Below, in pieces: positions 1 to 8,335 of a stretch of DNA of 64,000 nt. The stretch lies in NCBI RefSeq assembly GCF_028649455.1, contig NZ_JAQSIO010000001.1, positions 124,001-188,000 on the forward strand, read 5' to 3'. The translations under genes and the position numbers were made by a program. The notes under the pieces were generated by a model. That model worked only from the letters and a program-made list of their open reading frames with translations. It did not search any database and had not been told where the DNA came from. Positions within the stretch are counted from its first letter, which is position 1. The number at the start of each line of letters is the position of its first letter. This DNA is from Curvibacter microcysteis. Lineage in GTDB: Bacteria; Pseudomonadota; Gammaproteobacteria; Burkholderiales; Burkholderiaceae_C.

Positions 1-1813
1 TTTGCTGCAGCGCCCACATGCGCGCGTAACGCCCTTGTCGGGCCAGCAGCTCGGCGTGGGTGCCGCGCTCGATGATTTCGCCGGCCTCCATGACCAGGAT
101 CTCGTGCGCGTCCACCACGGTGGAGAGCCGATGCGCGATCACCAGGGAGGTCTTGTTGCGCGCCGCCGTTTGCAGCTCGGCCTGGATGGCGCGCTCGTTG
201 GCCGAGTCCAGTGCCGACGTCGCCTCGTCAAAGATCAGGATGGGCGGGTTCTTCAGCAAGGTGCGCGCGATCGCCACACGCTGCTTTTCGCCGCCGGACA
301 GCTTCAGACCCCGCTCACCGACCAGGGTCTGGTAACCCGCGGGCGAGGCTGCAATGAAGTCATGGATGCGCGCAGCCCGCGCGGCGGCCTCGACCTCGGC
401 CTGGTCACTGCCCGGGTGGCCATAGGCGATGTTGTAGGCCACGGTGTCGTTGAACAGCACCGTGTCCTGCGGCACGATGCCAATCGCCTGGCGCACGCTG
501 GCCTGGGTCACCTGGCGGATGTCCTGTCCGGCGATGGTGATGCGGCCTTGCTGCACGTCATAGAAGCGGTACAGCAGGCGCGCCAGCGTGGACTTGCCCG
601 AGCCCGAGGGCCCGACCACGGCCACCGTCTTGCCCGCCGGGATGACCAGGCTCACGCCCCGCAGGATGGGCCGGCCCTGAGGCCCGGGGTCGTAGGCAAA
701 CACCACGTTCTCAAAGCGCAACTCGGGCGCATCGCCGGTCTGCAAGGGCTGGGCCCCGGGCGTGTCGGCAATCTCGCGTTCGCGCGCCATCAGGGTGAAC
801 ATCTTGTCCAGGTCGGTCAGGCTTTGCTTGATCTCGCGGTAGATCACGCCCAGGAAGTTCAGCGGCACATAGAGCTGGATCATGAAGGCGTTGACCATCA
901 CCAGGTCGCCCAGGGTCATGCGCCCGTCCACCACGCCTTGGGTGGCACGCCACAGCATGGCCACCAAACCGATGGCGATGATCAGTTGCTGGCCTGTGTT
1001 CAGCAGGGACAGCGTGGTCTGGGCCTTCAGGCGCGCACGGCGCAAGCGCTCCAGGCTTTCGTCGTAGCGGCCGGCCTCGAAACGTTCGTTGTTGAAGTAC
1101 TTGACGGTCTCGTAGTTGAGCAGCGAATCCACCGCCCGCGTGTGGGCCGCCGAGTCAAACTCATTGGCCTGGCGCCGGTACTGGGTGCGCCACTCGGTGA
1201 CCAGCACGGTGAAGCTGATGTAGACCGCCAGCGCGGCCACCGTGATCCAGGCAAACCAGACATCGAACTTGATCGCCAGGATGCTCAGCACCAGGGTCAC
1301 TTCGATCAGCGTGGGCACGATGCTGTAAAGCGAATACGAGATCAGCGACTCGATGCCGCGCACGCCGCGCTCGATGTCGCGCGTCATGCCGCCCGTTTGC
1401 CGCTCCAGGTGAAAACGCAGGCTCAGCGCGTGCAGGTGCTCAAAGGTCTGCAAGGCGATGCTGCGCGCCGCGCCCTGCGTGGCCTTGGCGAAGACCAACT
1501 CACGCAACTCGGTGAACAGCGAGGTCGACAAGCGCAGGCCGCCATAGGCGAGCAACAGCGCCACCGGCACCACCAGCACAGCCTGGGGGTCGCCGGGTTT
1601 GAAGGACAACGCGTCCACCAGGTTCTTCAACAGCACCGGCACGCCCACGTTGGCGGCCTTGGCCCCCACCATGAAGAGCAGCGCGGCCAGCACCCGCCAC
1701 TTGTACTGCCAGAGGTAAGGAAAAAGCCGGGCCAGGGTTTGCCAGTCCTGGGACCGGGGGGGCGCCGTGGCGGCGCTGGAGGGTGGTGGGGCGGGTTCGC
1801 CAGAGCGGCGCAT
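1..1813 (-). CDS. Atm1/HMT1-type ABC exporter (permease-ATPase), 3' end cut by window edge
   Basis: Starts at ATG 1813 and runs off the left edge with about 604 codons visible. Family members are slightly over 600 residues, so only the extreme C-terminus is missing. It is a half-transporter: a six-helix exporter membrane domain fills roughly the first 330 residues, followed by an ATPase domain with Walker A GPSGSGKST (about residue 400), signature LSGGEKQRVA (about 503), Walker B ILIFDEATSALD (about 523) and the H-loop IAHRLSTV. The segment LLNYETVKYFNNE near residue 230 is the hallmark of the Atm1/HMT1 subfamily, which exports glutathione-linked sulfur or metal compounds across the inner membrane; bacterial members have been tied to heavy-metal tolerance. 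Only 41 bp separate its start from that of the divergent thioesterase, so the two promoters lie in or overlap that gap. Subfamily is well supported; substrate is inferred. Confidence 0.88.
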   Translation of the reverse strand, partial: MRRSGEPAPPPSSAATAPPRSQDWQTLARLFPYLWQYKWRVLAALLFMVGAKAANVGVPVLLKNLVDALSFKPGDPQAVLVVPVALLLAYGGLRLSTSLFTELRELVFAKATQGAARSIALQTFEHLHALSLRFHLERQTGGMTRDIERGVRGIESLISYSLYSIVPTLIEVTLVLSILAIKFDVWFAWITVAALAVYISFTVLVTEWRTQYRRQANEFDSAAHTRAVDSLLNYETVKYFNNERFEAGRYDESLERLRRARLKAQTTLSLLNTGQQLIIAIGLVAMLWRATQGVVDGRMTLGDLVMVNAFMIQLYVPLNFLGVIYREIKQSLTDLDKMFTLMAREREIADTPGAQPLQTGDAPELRFENVVFAYDPGPQGRPILRGVSLVIPAGKTVAVVGPSGSGKSTLARLLYRFYDVQQGRITIAGQDIRQVTQASVRQAIGIVPQDTVLFNDTVAYNIAYGHPGSDQAEVEAAARAARIHDFIAASPAGYQTLVGERGLKLSGGEKQRVAIARTLLKNPPILIFDEATSALDSANERAIQAELQTAARNKTSLVIAHRLSTVVDAHEILVMEAGEIIERGTHAELLARQGRYARMWALQQ

Positions 1814-1854
1814 GACGGACAATTCCAGACTGTAGTTTTACCGAGATTGTGCCC

Positions 1855-2280
1855 ATGTCCGACCACCCCTCCACCGAGCGCGACTTTCAGGAACGCCTGC
1901 CCCAGAACCAGGAACTGGTGCTGAAGGTGATTCCCATGCCCGCCGACTGCAATGCCAATGGCGACATCTTCGGCGGCTGGGTCATGGCCCAGGTCGACCT
2001 GGCGGGTTCGGTGCTGCCCGCGCGCTACGCCCAAGGCCGCATGGCCACAGTGGCGGTCAATGAGTTCATCTTCAAACAGCCGGTGCGGGTGGGCGACATC
2101 CTGTCCTTCTATGCGGTGATGGAGCGCATTGGCCGCACCTCGATGACGGTGCGCGTCGAGGTCTATGCCGAGCGCTTCCGCGCCCAAGGCCAGTACATCA
2201 AGGTCACCCAGGCCACACTGACCTATGTGGCCATCGACGACCAGGGCCGCCCGCGCCCCATCCCGCGCGACGGCGCCTGA
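1855..2280 (+). CDS. yciA: Acyl-CoA thioesterase, YciA-type hotdog protein
   Basis: A 141-residue single-domain hotdog protein, the usual length for YciA. The segment NANGDIFGGWVMAQVDLAG carries the catalytic Asp and the hotdog helix; VNEFIFKQPVRVGDILSFY and VRVEVYAE are the following conserved strands. YciA enzymes hydrolyse short- to long-chain acyl-CoA in the cytoplasm. ATG 1855 is preferred; an in-frame GTG lies two codons upstream at 1849. It is divergent from the Atm1-type exporter and ends about 170 bp before the palindrome in front of the liv operon, so it is probably a single-gene unit. Family assignment is solid; the physiological substrate is not visible. Confidence 0.88.
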   Translation: MSDHPSTERDFQERLPQNQELVLKVIPMPADCNANGDIFGGWVMAQVDLAGSVLPARYAQGRMATVAVNEFIFKQPVRVGDILSFYAVMERIGRTSMTVRVEVYAERFRAQGQYIKVTQATLTYVAIDDQGRPRPIPRDGA

Positions 2281-2448
2281 AGCGCCGCGCTTATACACCA
2301 GGGCCTGGGCCGGCGGTAGCGCCCTGACCCGGATTGCCAGACGCGGCCGCGCGCCGCACCATCGCGCCATCCACCCCTCCAGCGCCGCCACAGCGACCCC
2401 GATCAGGGTTAGCCCCGAGTGTGAAGTCAGCAGGTCGGCCGCTACATT

Positions 2449-2478
2449 ATTTATGCCAAGCAATTGCTTGGCATAAAT
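2449..2478. promoter_or_regulatory. 30-bp perfect palindrome, candidate TetR-family operator
   Basis: The half-site ATTTATGCCAAGCAA is followed directly by its exact reverse complement, giving a 15+15 bp palindrome with no loop. It ends 15 bp before the GTG start of livH, where a bound repressor would block transcription or initiation. A related site (25 of 30 positions) lies at 28706-28735 before the TetR gene of the catabolic operon. The core AAGC-AATT-GCTT is an ordinary size and symmetry for a TetR dimer site. Role inferred; symmetry seen directly. Confidence 0.7.
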
Positions 2479-2493
2479 CATTGGGGAGCCGAT

Positions 2494-3369
2494 GTGCAAT
2501 TTGTGCAACTGCTGATCAGTGGCATCTCTCAGGGGTGCATCTACGGCCTGATCGCCCTGGGTTTTGTGCTCATCTACAAAGCCACCGAAACCGTCAGCTT
2601 CGCCCAGGGCGAGCTGATGATGCTGGGCGCTTTTGCGGGTCTGGGCCTGATGACGGTGCTGGGCTTCCCCTTCTGGCTGGCGGTGCCGGCCAGCGTGGCG
2701 GCCATGGCCTTGTTTGGTTTTGTGCTGGAGCGCGCGGTGATCCGCCCCATCCTGGGCCAGCCCGCGTTTTCAGTGGTCATGCTCACCATCGGCATTGGCT
2801 ACGTGCTGCGCGGCCTGGTGACCATGATCCCCAACATCGGCACCGAAACCCACACCCTGCCCGTGCCCTACAAAGACCTGGCCTGGAGCTGGGCCGGCCT
2901 GACCCTGAACGCCGAGCAAGCGGTGGTGATCGCCGCCACCGCCGGCCTCTGTGCCCTGCTGTTTGCGCTGTTCCGCTACAGCGTGCTGGGCATTGCCATG
3001 CAGGCCTCCTCGCAGAACCAGCTCGCGGCCTACTACATGGGCATCCCGGTGCAGCGCCTCAACGGCCTGGTCTGGGGCCTGGCCGCGGCGGTGGCCTCGG
3101 TGGCCGGCCTGCTGCTGGCACCCATCACCTTTGTGCACGCCAACATGGGCTTCATCGGCTTGAAGGCCTTTCCGGCCGCGGTGGTCGGGGGCTTTGGCAG
3201 CCTGCCCGGGGCCATCGTCGGTGGCTTGGTGATTGGCCTGGTCGAATCGCTGGCGGGCTTTTACCTGCCTGAAGGCGTGAAAGACATCGCGGCCTACATC
3301 GTGGTGCTGATCATGCTGATGGTGAAGCCCAACGGCCTGTTCGGCGACAAGCTGCGCAAGAAGGTGTGA
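2494..3369 (+). CDS. livH: LIV-type ABC transporter permease (LivH family)
   Basis: A 291-residue inner-membrane permease, first gene of a transporter operon. It has LivH traits: the N-terminal GISQGCIYGLIALGFVLIYKAT, then FAQGELMMLGAF, VVGGFGSLPGAIVGG and a C-terminal hydrophobic helix followed by KPNGLFGDKLRKKV. GTG 2494 is chosen because GGGGAG lies 5 bp upstream; an earlier TTG at 2464 would sit inside the palindrome and has no ribosome site. In the LIV (HAAT) family this subunit forms the membrane channel together with LivM. Companion genes (acyl-CoA synthetase, shared operator) suggest a carboxylic acid or acyl precursor rather than leucine as substrate; that is inference. Confidence 0.9.
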   Translation: MQFVQLLISGISQGCIYGLIALGFVLIYKATETVSFAQGELMMLGAFAGLGLMTVLGFPFWLAVPASVAAMALFGFVLERAVIRPILGQPAFSVVMLTIGIGYVLRGLVTMIPNIGTETHTLPVPYKDLAWSWAGLTLNAEQAVVIAATAGLCALLFALFRYSVLGIAMQASSQNQLAAYYMGIPVQRLNGLVWGLAAAVASVAGLLLAPITFVHANMGFIGLKAFPAAVVGGFGSLPGAIVGGLVIGLVESLAGFYLPEGVKDIAAYIVVLIMLMVKPNGLFGDKLRKKV

Positions 3370-3374
3370 CGCGC

Positions 3375-3452
3375 ATGAACACCCCCTGCCAACTCTGCCC
3401 TTCCCCCGCGTTCAGCGCTGCCCCGGTGGCGCGCCCCGGCCAGGAGTTCTGA
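3375..3452 (+). CDS. Possible 25-codon leader ORF between livH and livM
   Basis: A short frame opens with ATG 6 bp after the livH stop and ends with TGA 3 bp before the livM ATG. It contains the AGGAG that would serve livM and a Cys-x2-Cys pair (TPCQLC). The tight fit at both ends would allow translational coupling of livM to livH, but the frame could be a chance opening in GC-rich DNA. No family resemblance is recognised. Confidence 0.22.
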   Translation: MNTPCQLCPSPAFSAAPVARPGQEF

Positions 3453-3455
3453 CCC

Positions 3456-4532
3456 ATGCGCTTTCTGTTCAAGACCGACTACGCCCAGGACATCGCCCTG
3501 GCCAAACACGGTGGCCATGTGTTCTGGTACAGCACCCTGGTGCTGGCCCTGCTGGGGGCCCCTTGGCTGGTGCCCGAGTACTGGCTGGCCCAGCTCACCT
3601 TTGTGCTGATCTACGGCATCGTCGGCCTGGGCCTGATGCTGCTGGCGGGCTTCACCGGCCTGTTCTCGCTGGGGCACGCGGCCTTCCTGGGCGTGGGCGC
3701 TTACACGCAGGCGGCGCTGACCGGCATGGGCTGGCCCTTCCCGCTGGCCCTGGCCTGCGCGGCCGGCCTGTCGGCGGCGGTGGGCCTGGTGGTCGGCTTG
3801 CCGGCGCTGCGCGTCAAAGGCATTTACCTGGGCATGGCCACGCTGTCCTTTGGTTTCATCGTCGAAGAGGTGTTTGCGCGCTGGGAAAGCGTCACCGGCG
3901 GCAACGCGGGCAAGCACCTGAAGGCGCCCGAGATGCTGGGCTGGAAGGCCGACAGCGCGGAGTCCTTCTACTTCATCTGCCTGCTGATCGCCGTGATCAG
4001 CACCCTGGGCATCCTGAACCTGCTGCGCTCGCCCACCGGGCGCGCCTTTGTCGCCATCCGCGACTCTGAAATCTCGGCCCAGAGCATGGGCATTCACCTG
4101 GCGCGCTACAAGACCTTGTCCTTTGCCTTGTCGGCCGCGCTGGCGGGTGTGGGCGGAGCCCTGTACGCGCACAAGCTGCAGTTCATCTCGCCCGACCAGT
4201 TCAACATCCTGCAGTCCATCGACCTGCTGCTGATGATCGTGATCGGCGGTCTGGGCTCGGTGCACGGGGCCTTTTTGGGCGCGCTGTTCCTGATCTCCAT
4301 GCCGCAGCTGATCGCCCTGTCCAAGGACGCATTGCCCGACGCCATTGGCCAGGCGCCGGGCCTGCAAGGCCTGGTCTACGGCCTGGTGTTGATCGCCTTC
4401 GTGCTGTTCGAGCCCATGGGCCTGTATGGGCGCTGGCTCAAGGTGCGGACCTGGCTGCAGATCTTCCCCTTCTACCGCAAGGGCATGTTCAAGCGGCAGA
4501 AGACCTTCCAGAAATCTGATCGCTTGAAATGA
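3456..4532 (+). CDS. livM: LIV-type ABC transporter permease (LivM family)
   Basis: A 358-residue permease of the LivM type. Typical segments are LIYGIVGLGLMLLAGFTGLFSLGHAAFLGVGAY (transmembrane, about residues 50-82), LPALRVKGIYLGMATLSFGF, the cytoplasmic loop RSPTGRAFVAIRDSEISAQSMGI and GGLGSVHGAFLGALF. It pairs with LivH in the inner membrane. AGGAG lies about 10 bp before the ATG. The charged tail beyond the last helix (RKGMFKRQKTFQKSDRLK) is a little longer than usual. A duplicated intergenic repeat follows before livG. Confidence 0.9.
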   Translation: MRFLFKTDYAQDIALAKHGGHVFWYSTLVLALLGAPWLVPEYWLAQLTFVLIYGIVGLGLMLLAGFTGLFSLGHAAFLGVGAYTQAALTGMGWPFPLALACAAGLSAAVGLVVGLPALRVKGIYLGMATLSFGFIVEEVFARWESVTGGNAGKHLKAPEMLGWKADSAESFYFICLLIAVISTLGILNLLRSPTGRAFVAIRDSEISAQSMGIHLARYKTLSFALSAALAGVGGALYAHKLQFISPDQFNILQSIDLLLMIVIGGLGSVHGAFLGALFLISMPQLIALSKDALPDAIGQAPGLQGLVYGLVLIAFVLFEPMGLYGRWLKVRTWLQIFPFYRKGMFKRQKTFQKSDRLK

Positions 4533-4605
4533 TGCCCCCACGCTCCCCCACTGCGTGTGGGTCGCGGCCCCCCAAGGGGGCCCCGGCCGCCTTGGGGCGG
4601 CCCGG
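4533..4605. repeat. Dispersed Burkholderiales-type intergenic repeat, copy 1
   Basis: A 73-bp unit starting TGCCCCCACGCTCCC, with an internal inverted repeat GCCCCCCAAGGGGGC and ending CCTTGGGGCGGCCCGG. A second copy follows at 4620-4692. The unit resembles a high-copy intergenic repeat I associate with Comamonadaceae-like genomes. It lies between livM and livG and could fold when transcribed. Confidence 0.7.
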
Positions 4606-4619
4606 CGGCGGCCGGTGTC

Positions 4620-4692
4620 TGCCCCCACGCTCCCTCACTGCGTGCAGGGCGCTGCCCCCCAAGGGGGCTCCGGTGGCCTTGGGGCGGCCCGG
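4620..4692. repeat. Dispersed Burkholderiales-type intergenic repeat, copy 2
   Basis: Direct repeat of the unit at 4533-4605, offset by 87 bp. The ends and the hairpin core GCCCCCCAAGGGGGC are conserved while the connecting bases differ. It ends about 40 bp before the livG start, leaving the livG ribosome site outside the repeat. Confidence 0.7.
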
Positions 4693-4733
4693 GAGCGTCT
4701 TCACCCCTTCACTTGAATCCAGGAGGTTTGGCT

Positions 4734-5573
4734 GTGAACGATGACATTTTGCTGTCGGCGCGCCAGCTCAGCGTGCGCTTTGGCGGGGTGCTGGCGGTCA
4801 ACCAGGTGAGCTTTGACGTGCGCCAAGGGGAGGTCTTCACCCTGATCGGGCCCAACGGAGCGGGCAAGACGACGGTGTTCAACCTGATCAGCCGCATCTA
4901 CACGCCCACCACCGGCGAGATCGACTACCGCGGCCCGGGCGGCGTGCTGCGCCTGACCGATCAAGCGCCGCACCAGATCGCCGGCCTGGGCATTGCGCGC
5001 ACCTTCCAGAACATCGAGCTGTTCGAACACGCCACGGTGCTGCACAACCTGCTGATCGGGCGCCACACGCACCGGCAAAGCGGGCTGTGGAGCGACCTGT
5101 TCTTTGGCCCCCGCACCCGCCAGGCCGAGCTGCAGGCAAGGCGCAAGGCCGAAGAAGTGATCGAGCTGCTGGACCTGCAGCACCACCGCGACTCGATGGT
5201 GGCCGGCCTGCCCTATGGCGTGCGCAAAGTGGTTGAGCTGGCGCGCGCGCTCTGCACCGAGCCACGCCTGCTGTTGCTGGACGAGCCGTCATCGGGCCTC
5301 AACGTCGAGGAAACCGAAGACATGGCCTTCTGGATCCAGGACATCCAAAAAGAGCTGGGCATCACCGTGCTGATGGTGGAGCACGACATGACCCTGGTCT
5401 CGCGCGTGTCCGACCGCGTGCTGGCCATGAACCAGGGCGAGGTGCTGGCCACGGGCAGCCCGCGCGAGGTGCAGACCCACCCCGGTGTGGTCGAAGCCTA
5501 CCTGGGCACCATCGACGATGTGAGCAACCTGCGCCGCCCCGAGGGCAGCGCCTTTGAAAGGAGTGCGGCATGA
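4734..5573 (+). CDS. livG: LIV-type ABC transporter ATPase (LivG family)
   Basis: A 279-residue ATPase. Walker A GPNGAGKTTVFNLI, the LivG-type segment GIARTFQNIELFEHATVLHNLLIGRH, and Walker B LLLLDEPSSGLN with the following MVEHDM are all present. The C-terminal PREVQTHPGVVEAYLG is the family ending. The signature region reads LPYGVRKVVELARAL, the LivG variant of LSGGQ. GTG 4734 is chosen because AGGAGG lies 7 bp upstream; a longer open frame extends back into the repeat but has no ribosome site. Its stop overlaps the livF start (ATGA), so the two ATPases are translationally coupled. Confidence 0.9.
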   Translation: MNDDILLSARQLSVRFGGVLAVNQVSFDVRQGEVFTLIGPNGAGKTTVFNLISRIYTPTTGEIDYRGPGGVLRLTDQAPHQIAGLGIARTFQNIELFEHATVLHNLLIGRHTHRQSGLWSDLFFGPRTRQAELQARRKAEEVIELLDLQHHRDSMVAGLPYGVRKVVELARALCTEPRLLLLDEPSSGLNVEETEDMAFWIQDIQKELGITVLMVEHDMTLVSRVSDRVLAMNQGEVLATGSPREVQTHPGVVEAYLGTIDDVSNLRRPEGSAFERSAA

Positions 5574-6400
5574 GCGCCACCGCCTTGGCCACCCCTCCCA
5601 GCGCCCCGGCGGGCGCGGCGGCTAACGCCACCCACGCCGTGCTCAAGCTGCTCAACGTGGAAAGCGCCTACGGGCCGATCAAGGCCATCCGGGGCGTCAG
5701 CTTGCAGGTGCGCGAAGGCGAGATCGCCACCGTGCTGGGCTCCAATGGCGCGGGCAAGACCACCATCCTCAAGACCATCTCCGGCATCATCGACCCGCGC
5801 AAGGGCTCGATCGAGTTCCGCGGCCAGGACATCACCGCGCAAGACCCGTCGCGGATCGTGCGCCAAGGCCTGTCGCATGTGCCCGAAGGGCGTGAGGTCT
5901 TCCCCCTGCTGTCGGTGCACGACAACCTGCTGATGGGCGCCTACACGCGCAGCGACCGCGACGCCGTGGCGCGCGACATCGAGGCCGTGTACGGCTACTT
6001 CCCCATCCTGCGCGAGCGCGCCAGCCAGGACGCCGGCCTGCTCTCGGGCGGCCAGCAGCAGATGCTGGCCATCTCGCGCGCCCTGATGGCCCAGCCCGCG
6101 CTGATCCTGCTAGACGAGCCCAGCCTGGGCCTGAGCCCCAAGCTGACCAAAGAAATCTTCGAGATCGTGGTGCGCATCAACCGCGAGCGCGGCACCACCC
6201 TCTTGCTGGTCGAGCAAAACGCCAACATGGCGCTGAACGCCGCCGACTACGGCTACGTGCTCGAGAACGGCCGCATCGTCATGGAAGACAGCTGTGCCCG
6301 CCTGCGCGAGAAGGACGACATCAAGGAGTTCTACCTCGGCATGAAGGACGAAGGCGTGCGCGGCGAGCGGCGCTGGAAGAAGAAGAAAAACTGGAGGTAA
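5570..6400 (+). CDS. livF: LIV-type ABC transporter ATPase (LivF family)
   Basis: A 276-residue ATPase, partner of LivG. It has Walker A GSNGAGKTTILKTI, the LivF segment GLSHVPEGREVFPLLSVHDNLLMGAY, signature LLSGGQQQMLAISRAL, Walker B LILLDEPSLGLSP and the ending IKEFYLG. Residues 1-25 form an Ala/Pro-rich extension before the ATPase domain, and the tail is Lys/Trp rich (RRWKKKKNWR), both somewhat longer than the typical 235-residue LivF. It overlaps livG by 4 bp; the acyl-CoA synthetase starts 6 bp after its stop. Confidence 0.9.
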   Translation: MSATALATPPSAPAGAAANATHAVLKLLNVESAYGPIKAIRGVSLQVREGEIATVLGSNGAGKTTILKTISGIIDPRKGSIEFRGQDITAQDPSRIVRQGLSHVPEGREVFPLLSVHDNLLMGAYTRSDRDAVARDIEAVYGYFPILRERASQDAGLLSGGQQQMLAISRALMAQPALILLDEPSLGLSPKLTKEIFEIVVRINRERGTTLLLVEQNANMALNAADYGYVLENGRIVMEDSCARLREKDDIKEFYLGMKDEGVRGERRWKKKKNWR

Positions 6401-6406
6401 GCGGAC

Positions 6407-8263
6407 ATGAGCCAACTCTGGAACCTGGGGCACATCCAGCCCCGCACCGAGATCGTGATGCCCGGCGAGACCCTCAGCGCCCTGTTCTGGAACGCCGCCC
6501 AGGCGCGCGCCCCCCAGGTGTGGATGCGGCAAAAAGAGCTGGGCATCTGGCGCAGCTGGACCTGGCAGCAAAGCGCAGACGCAGTGCGCGAAGTGGCCGG
6601 CGGCCTGATGAGCCTGGGCTTTGCGCCGGGCGACACCGCCTCCATCCTGGCCAACACGGTGATCGAGTGGGTGCTGGCCGACCTGGCTGTGCTCAGCTGT
6701 GGCGGTGTGTCCAACGGCATCTACCCCACCGACGCGGCCAGCCAGGTGCATTACCTGTGCGAAGACTCGCGCACCTCGGTGCTGTTCGTGGAAGACGACG
6801 AGCAACTGGACAAGGCGCTGGAAGTGCGCGACCAGTTGCCCGGCCTGCGCCACATCGTGGTCTTTGACATGGAAGGCCTGCGCGAGCTGCGTGACCCCGG
6901 CGTGATCAGCCTGGACGCGCTGCGCGCCCTGGGCCGCGACTTCAATGCCCAGCACCCCGACGAGCTGATGCGCCGCGTCAAAGCCTGCCGCCCCGAGGAC
7001 CTGGCCATCCTGGTCTACACCTCCGGCACCACCGGCAAACCCAAGGGCGCCATGCACACCCACGCCGGTCTGGTCTACACCGTGCGCGGCTACAACACCC
7101 TGATCTCGCGCGATGAAAACGACGAGGCCATGTGCTTTTTACCGCTGTGCCACATCGCCGAGCGCATGGGCGGCGAGTACTTTTCGCTCTACACCGGCTC
7201 CAAACTGAACTTCGTGGAGAACCCCGAAACCGTGCCCGAGAACGTGCGCGAGATCGCCCCCACGGTGTTCACCGCCGTGCCCCGGGTGTGGGAGAAGTTC
7301 TACTCCGGCGTGATGATCGCACTCAAGGAGTCCAGCGCCCTGCAGCAGGCGGTCTACGGCTGGGCCATTGGCGTGGGCCGGCAAATAGCCGAGCGCGTGC
7401 TGGCCGGCCAGCCCGTGAGCACCAGCCTGAAAGCCCAGTTCACCCTGGCGCGCTGGCTGGCCCTGAACAATGTGCGCAAGATGATCGGCATCCACCGCGC
7501 CCGCTTCCTGGTCACGGGGGCGGCGCCCATCTCGCCCGAGCTGGTCAAGTGGTACCTGGCCCTGGGCGTGCCCATGCTCGAGGTCTGGGGCATGACCGAA
7601 ACCTGCGGCGCCGCCACCGGCGTGCCCGCCCACCGCATCAAGCCGGGCTCGATCGGGCCGGCTGCGAGCTACAACGAGGTGCGCATCGACCCCGCCACCG
7701 GCGAGATCCAGGTGCGCGGCCCCAACGTCTTCAAGGGCTACCTGAACCAGCCCGAGAAGACCGCTGAAACCATCAGCCCCGACGGCTGGTTGCACACCGG
7801 CGATGTGGGCGTGATCGAGGACGACGGCTACCTGCGCATCACCGACCGCATGAAGGACATCATCATCACCGCGGGCGGGAAGAACATCACGCCCAGCGAG
7901 CTGGAAAACGAACTCAAGTTCTCGCCCTTCATCACCGACGCGGTGGTCATCGGTGACCGCCGCCCCTACCTGACGGTGATCATCATGATCGACCAGGAAA
8001 ACGTCGAGAAGTATGCCCAGGACCACGACGTGCCCTTCAGCAACTACGCCAGCCTGACCCGCGCCCCCGAGGTGCAGGCGCTGATCCAGAGCGTGCTCGA
8101 CCAGGTCAATACCCAGTTCGCCCGCGTCGAGCAGATCAAGAAGTTCTTCCTGCTCGACACCCAGCTCAGCGCCGAGGACGAAGAGCTGACGCCGACCATG
8201 AAGCTCAAACGCAAGCTGGTCGAGAAAAAGTACACGGCCCAGATCGAGGCCATGTACCGCTGA
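6407..8263 (+). CDS. Long-chain acyl-CoA synthetase (AMP-forming, FadD15-like)
   Basis: A 618-residue enzyme of the AMP-dependent synthetase family that activates carboxylic acids with ATP and CoA. The ATP-binding loop YTSGTTGKPKGAM lies near residue 203; GMTETCGA, WLHTGDVG and the C-terminal hinge and lysine region ITAGGKNITPSELEN are present. Length and motifs fit the long-chain group found in LIV operons of Betaproteobacteria. It sits in frame order between livF and the solute receptor, which suggests that the imported acid is activated on entry. In the Atu pathway a CoA ligase (AtuH) does this job; whether this enzyme replaces it is inference. GGAGG lies about 10 bp upstream of the start. 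Confidence 0.88.
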   Translation: MSQLWNLGHIQPRTEIVMPGETLSALFWNAAQARAPQVWMRQKELGIWRSWTWQQSADAVREVAGGLMSLGFAPGDTASILANTVIEWVLADLAVLSCGGVSNGIYPTDAASQVHYLCEDSRTSVLFVEDDEQLDKALEVRDQLPGLRHIVVFDMEGLRELRDPGVISLDALRALGRDFNAQHPDELMRRVKACRPEDLAILVYTSGTTGKPKGAMHTHAGLVYTVRGYNTLISRDENDEAMCFLPLCHIAERMGGEYFSLYTGSKLNFVENPETVPENVREIAPTVFTAVPRVWEKFYSGVMIALKESSALQQAVYGWAIGVGRQIAERVLAGQPVSTSLKAQFTLARWLALNNVRKMIGIHRARFLVTGAAPISPELVKWYLALGVPMLEVWGMTETCGAATGVPAHRIKPGSIGPAASYNEVRIDPATGEIQVRGPNVFKGYLNQPEKTAETISPDGWLHTGDVGVIEDDGYLRITDRMKDIIITAGGKNITPSELENELKFSPFITDAVVIGDRRPYLTVIIMIDQENVEKYAQDHDVPFSNYASLTRAPEVQALIQSVLDQVNTQFARVEQIKKFFLLDTQLSAEDEELTPTMKLKRKLVEKKYTAQIEAMYR

Positions 8264-8335
8264 GGCCCATCGCCGCCCAGCAGCCCCACGCCACCCCCTT
8301 CCACGCCCAACCCTTCTTTCCCAGGAGCCTTCCCG

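Noticed and set aside
2-1924. 640-codon open frame on the plus strand
   Set aside because: Antisense to the Atm1-type exporter; the translation is His/Gln/Arg-rich without any domain, while the minus strand has all ABC motifs.
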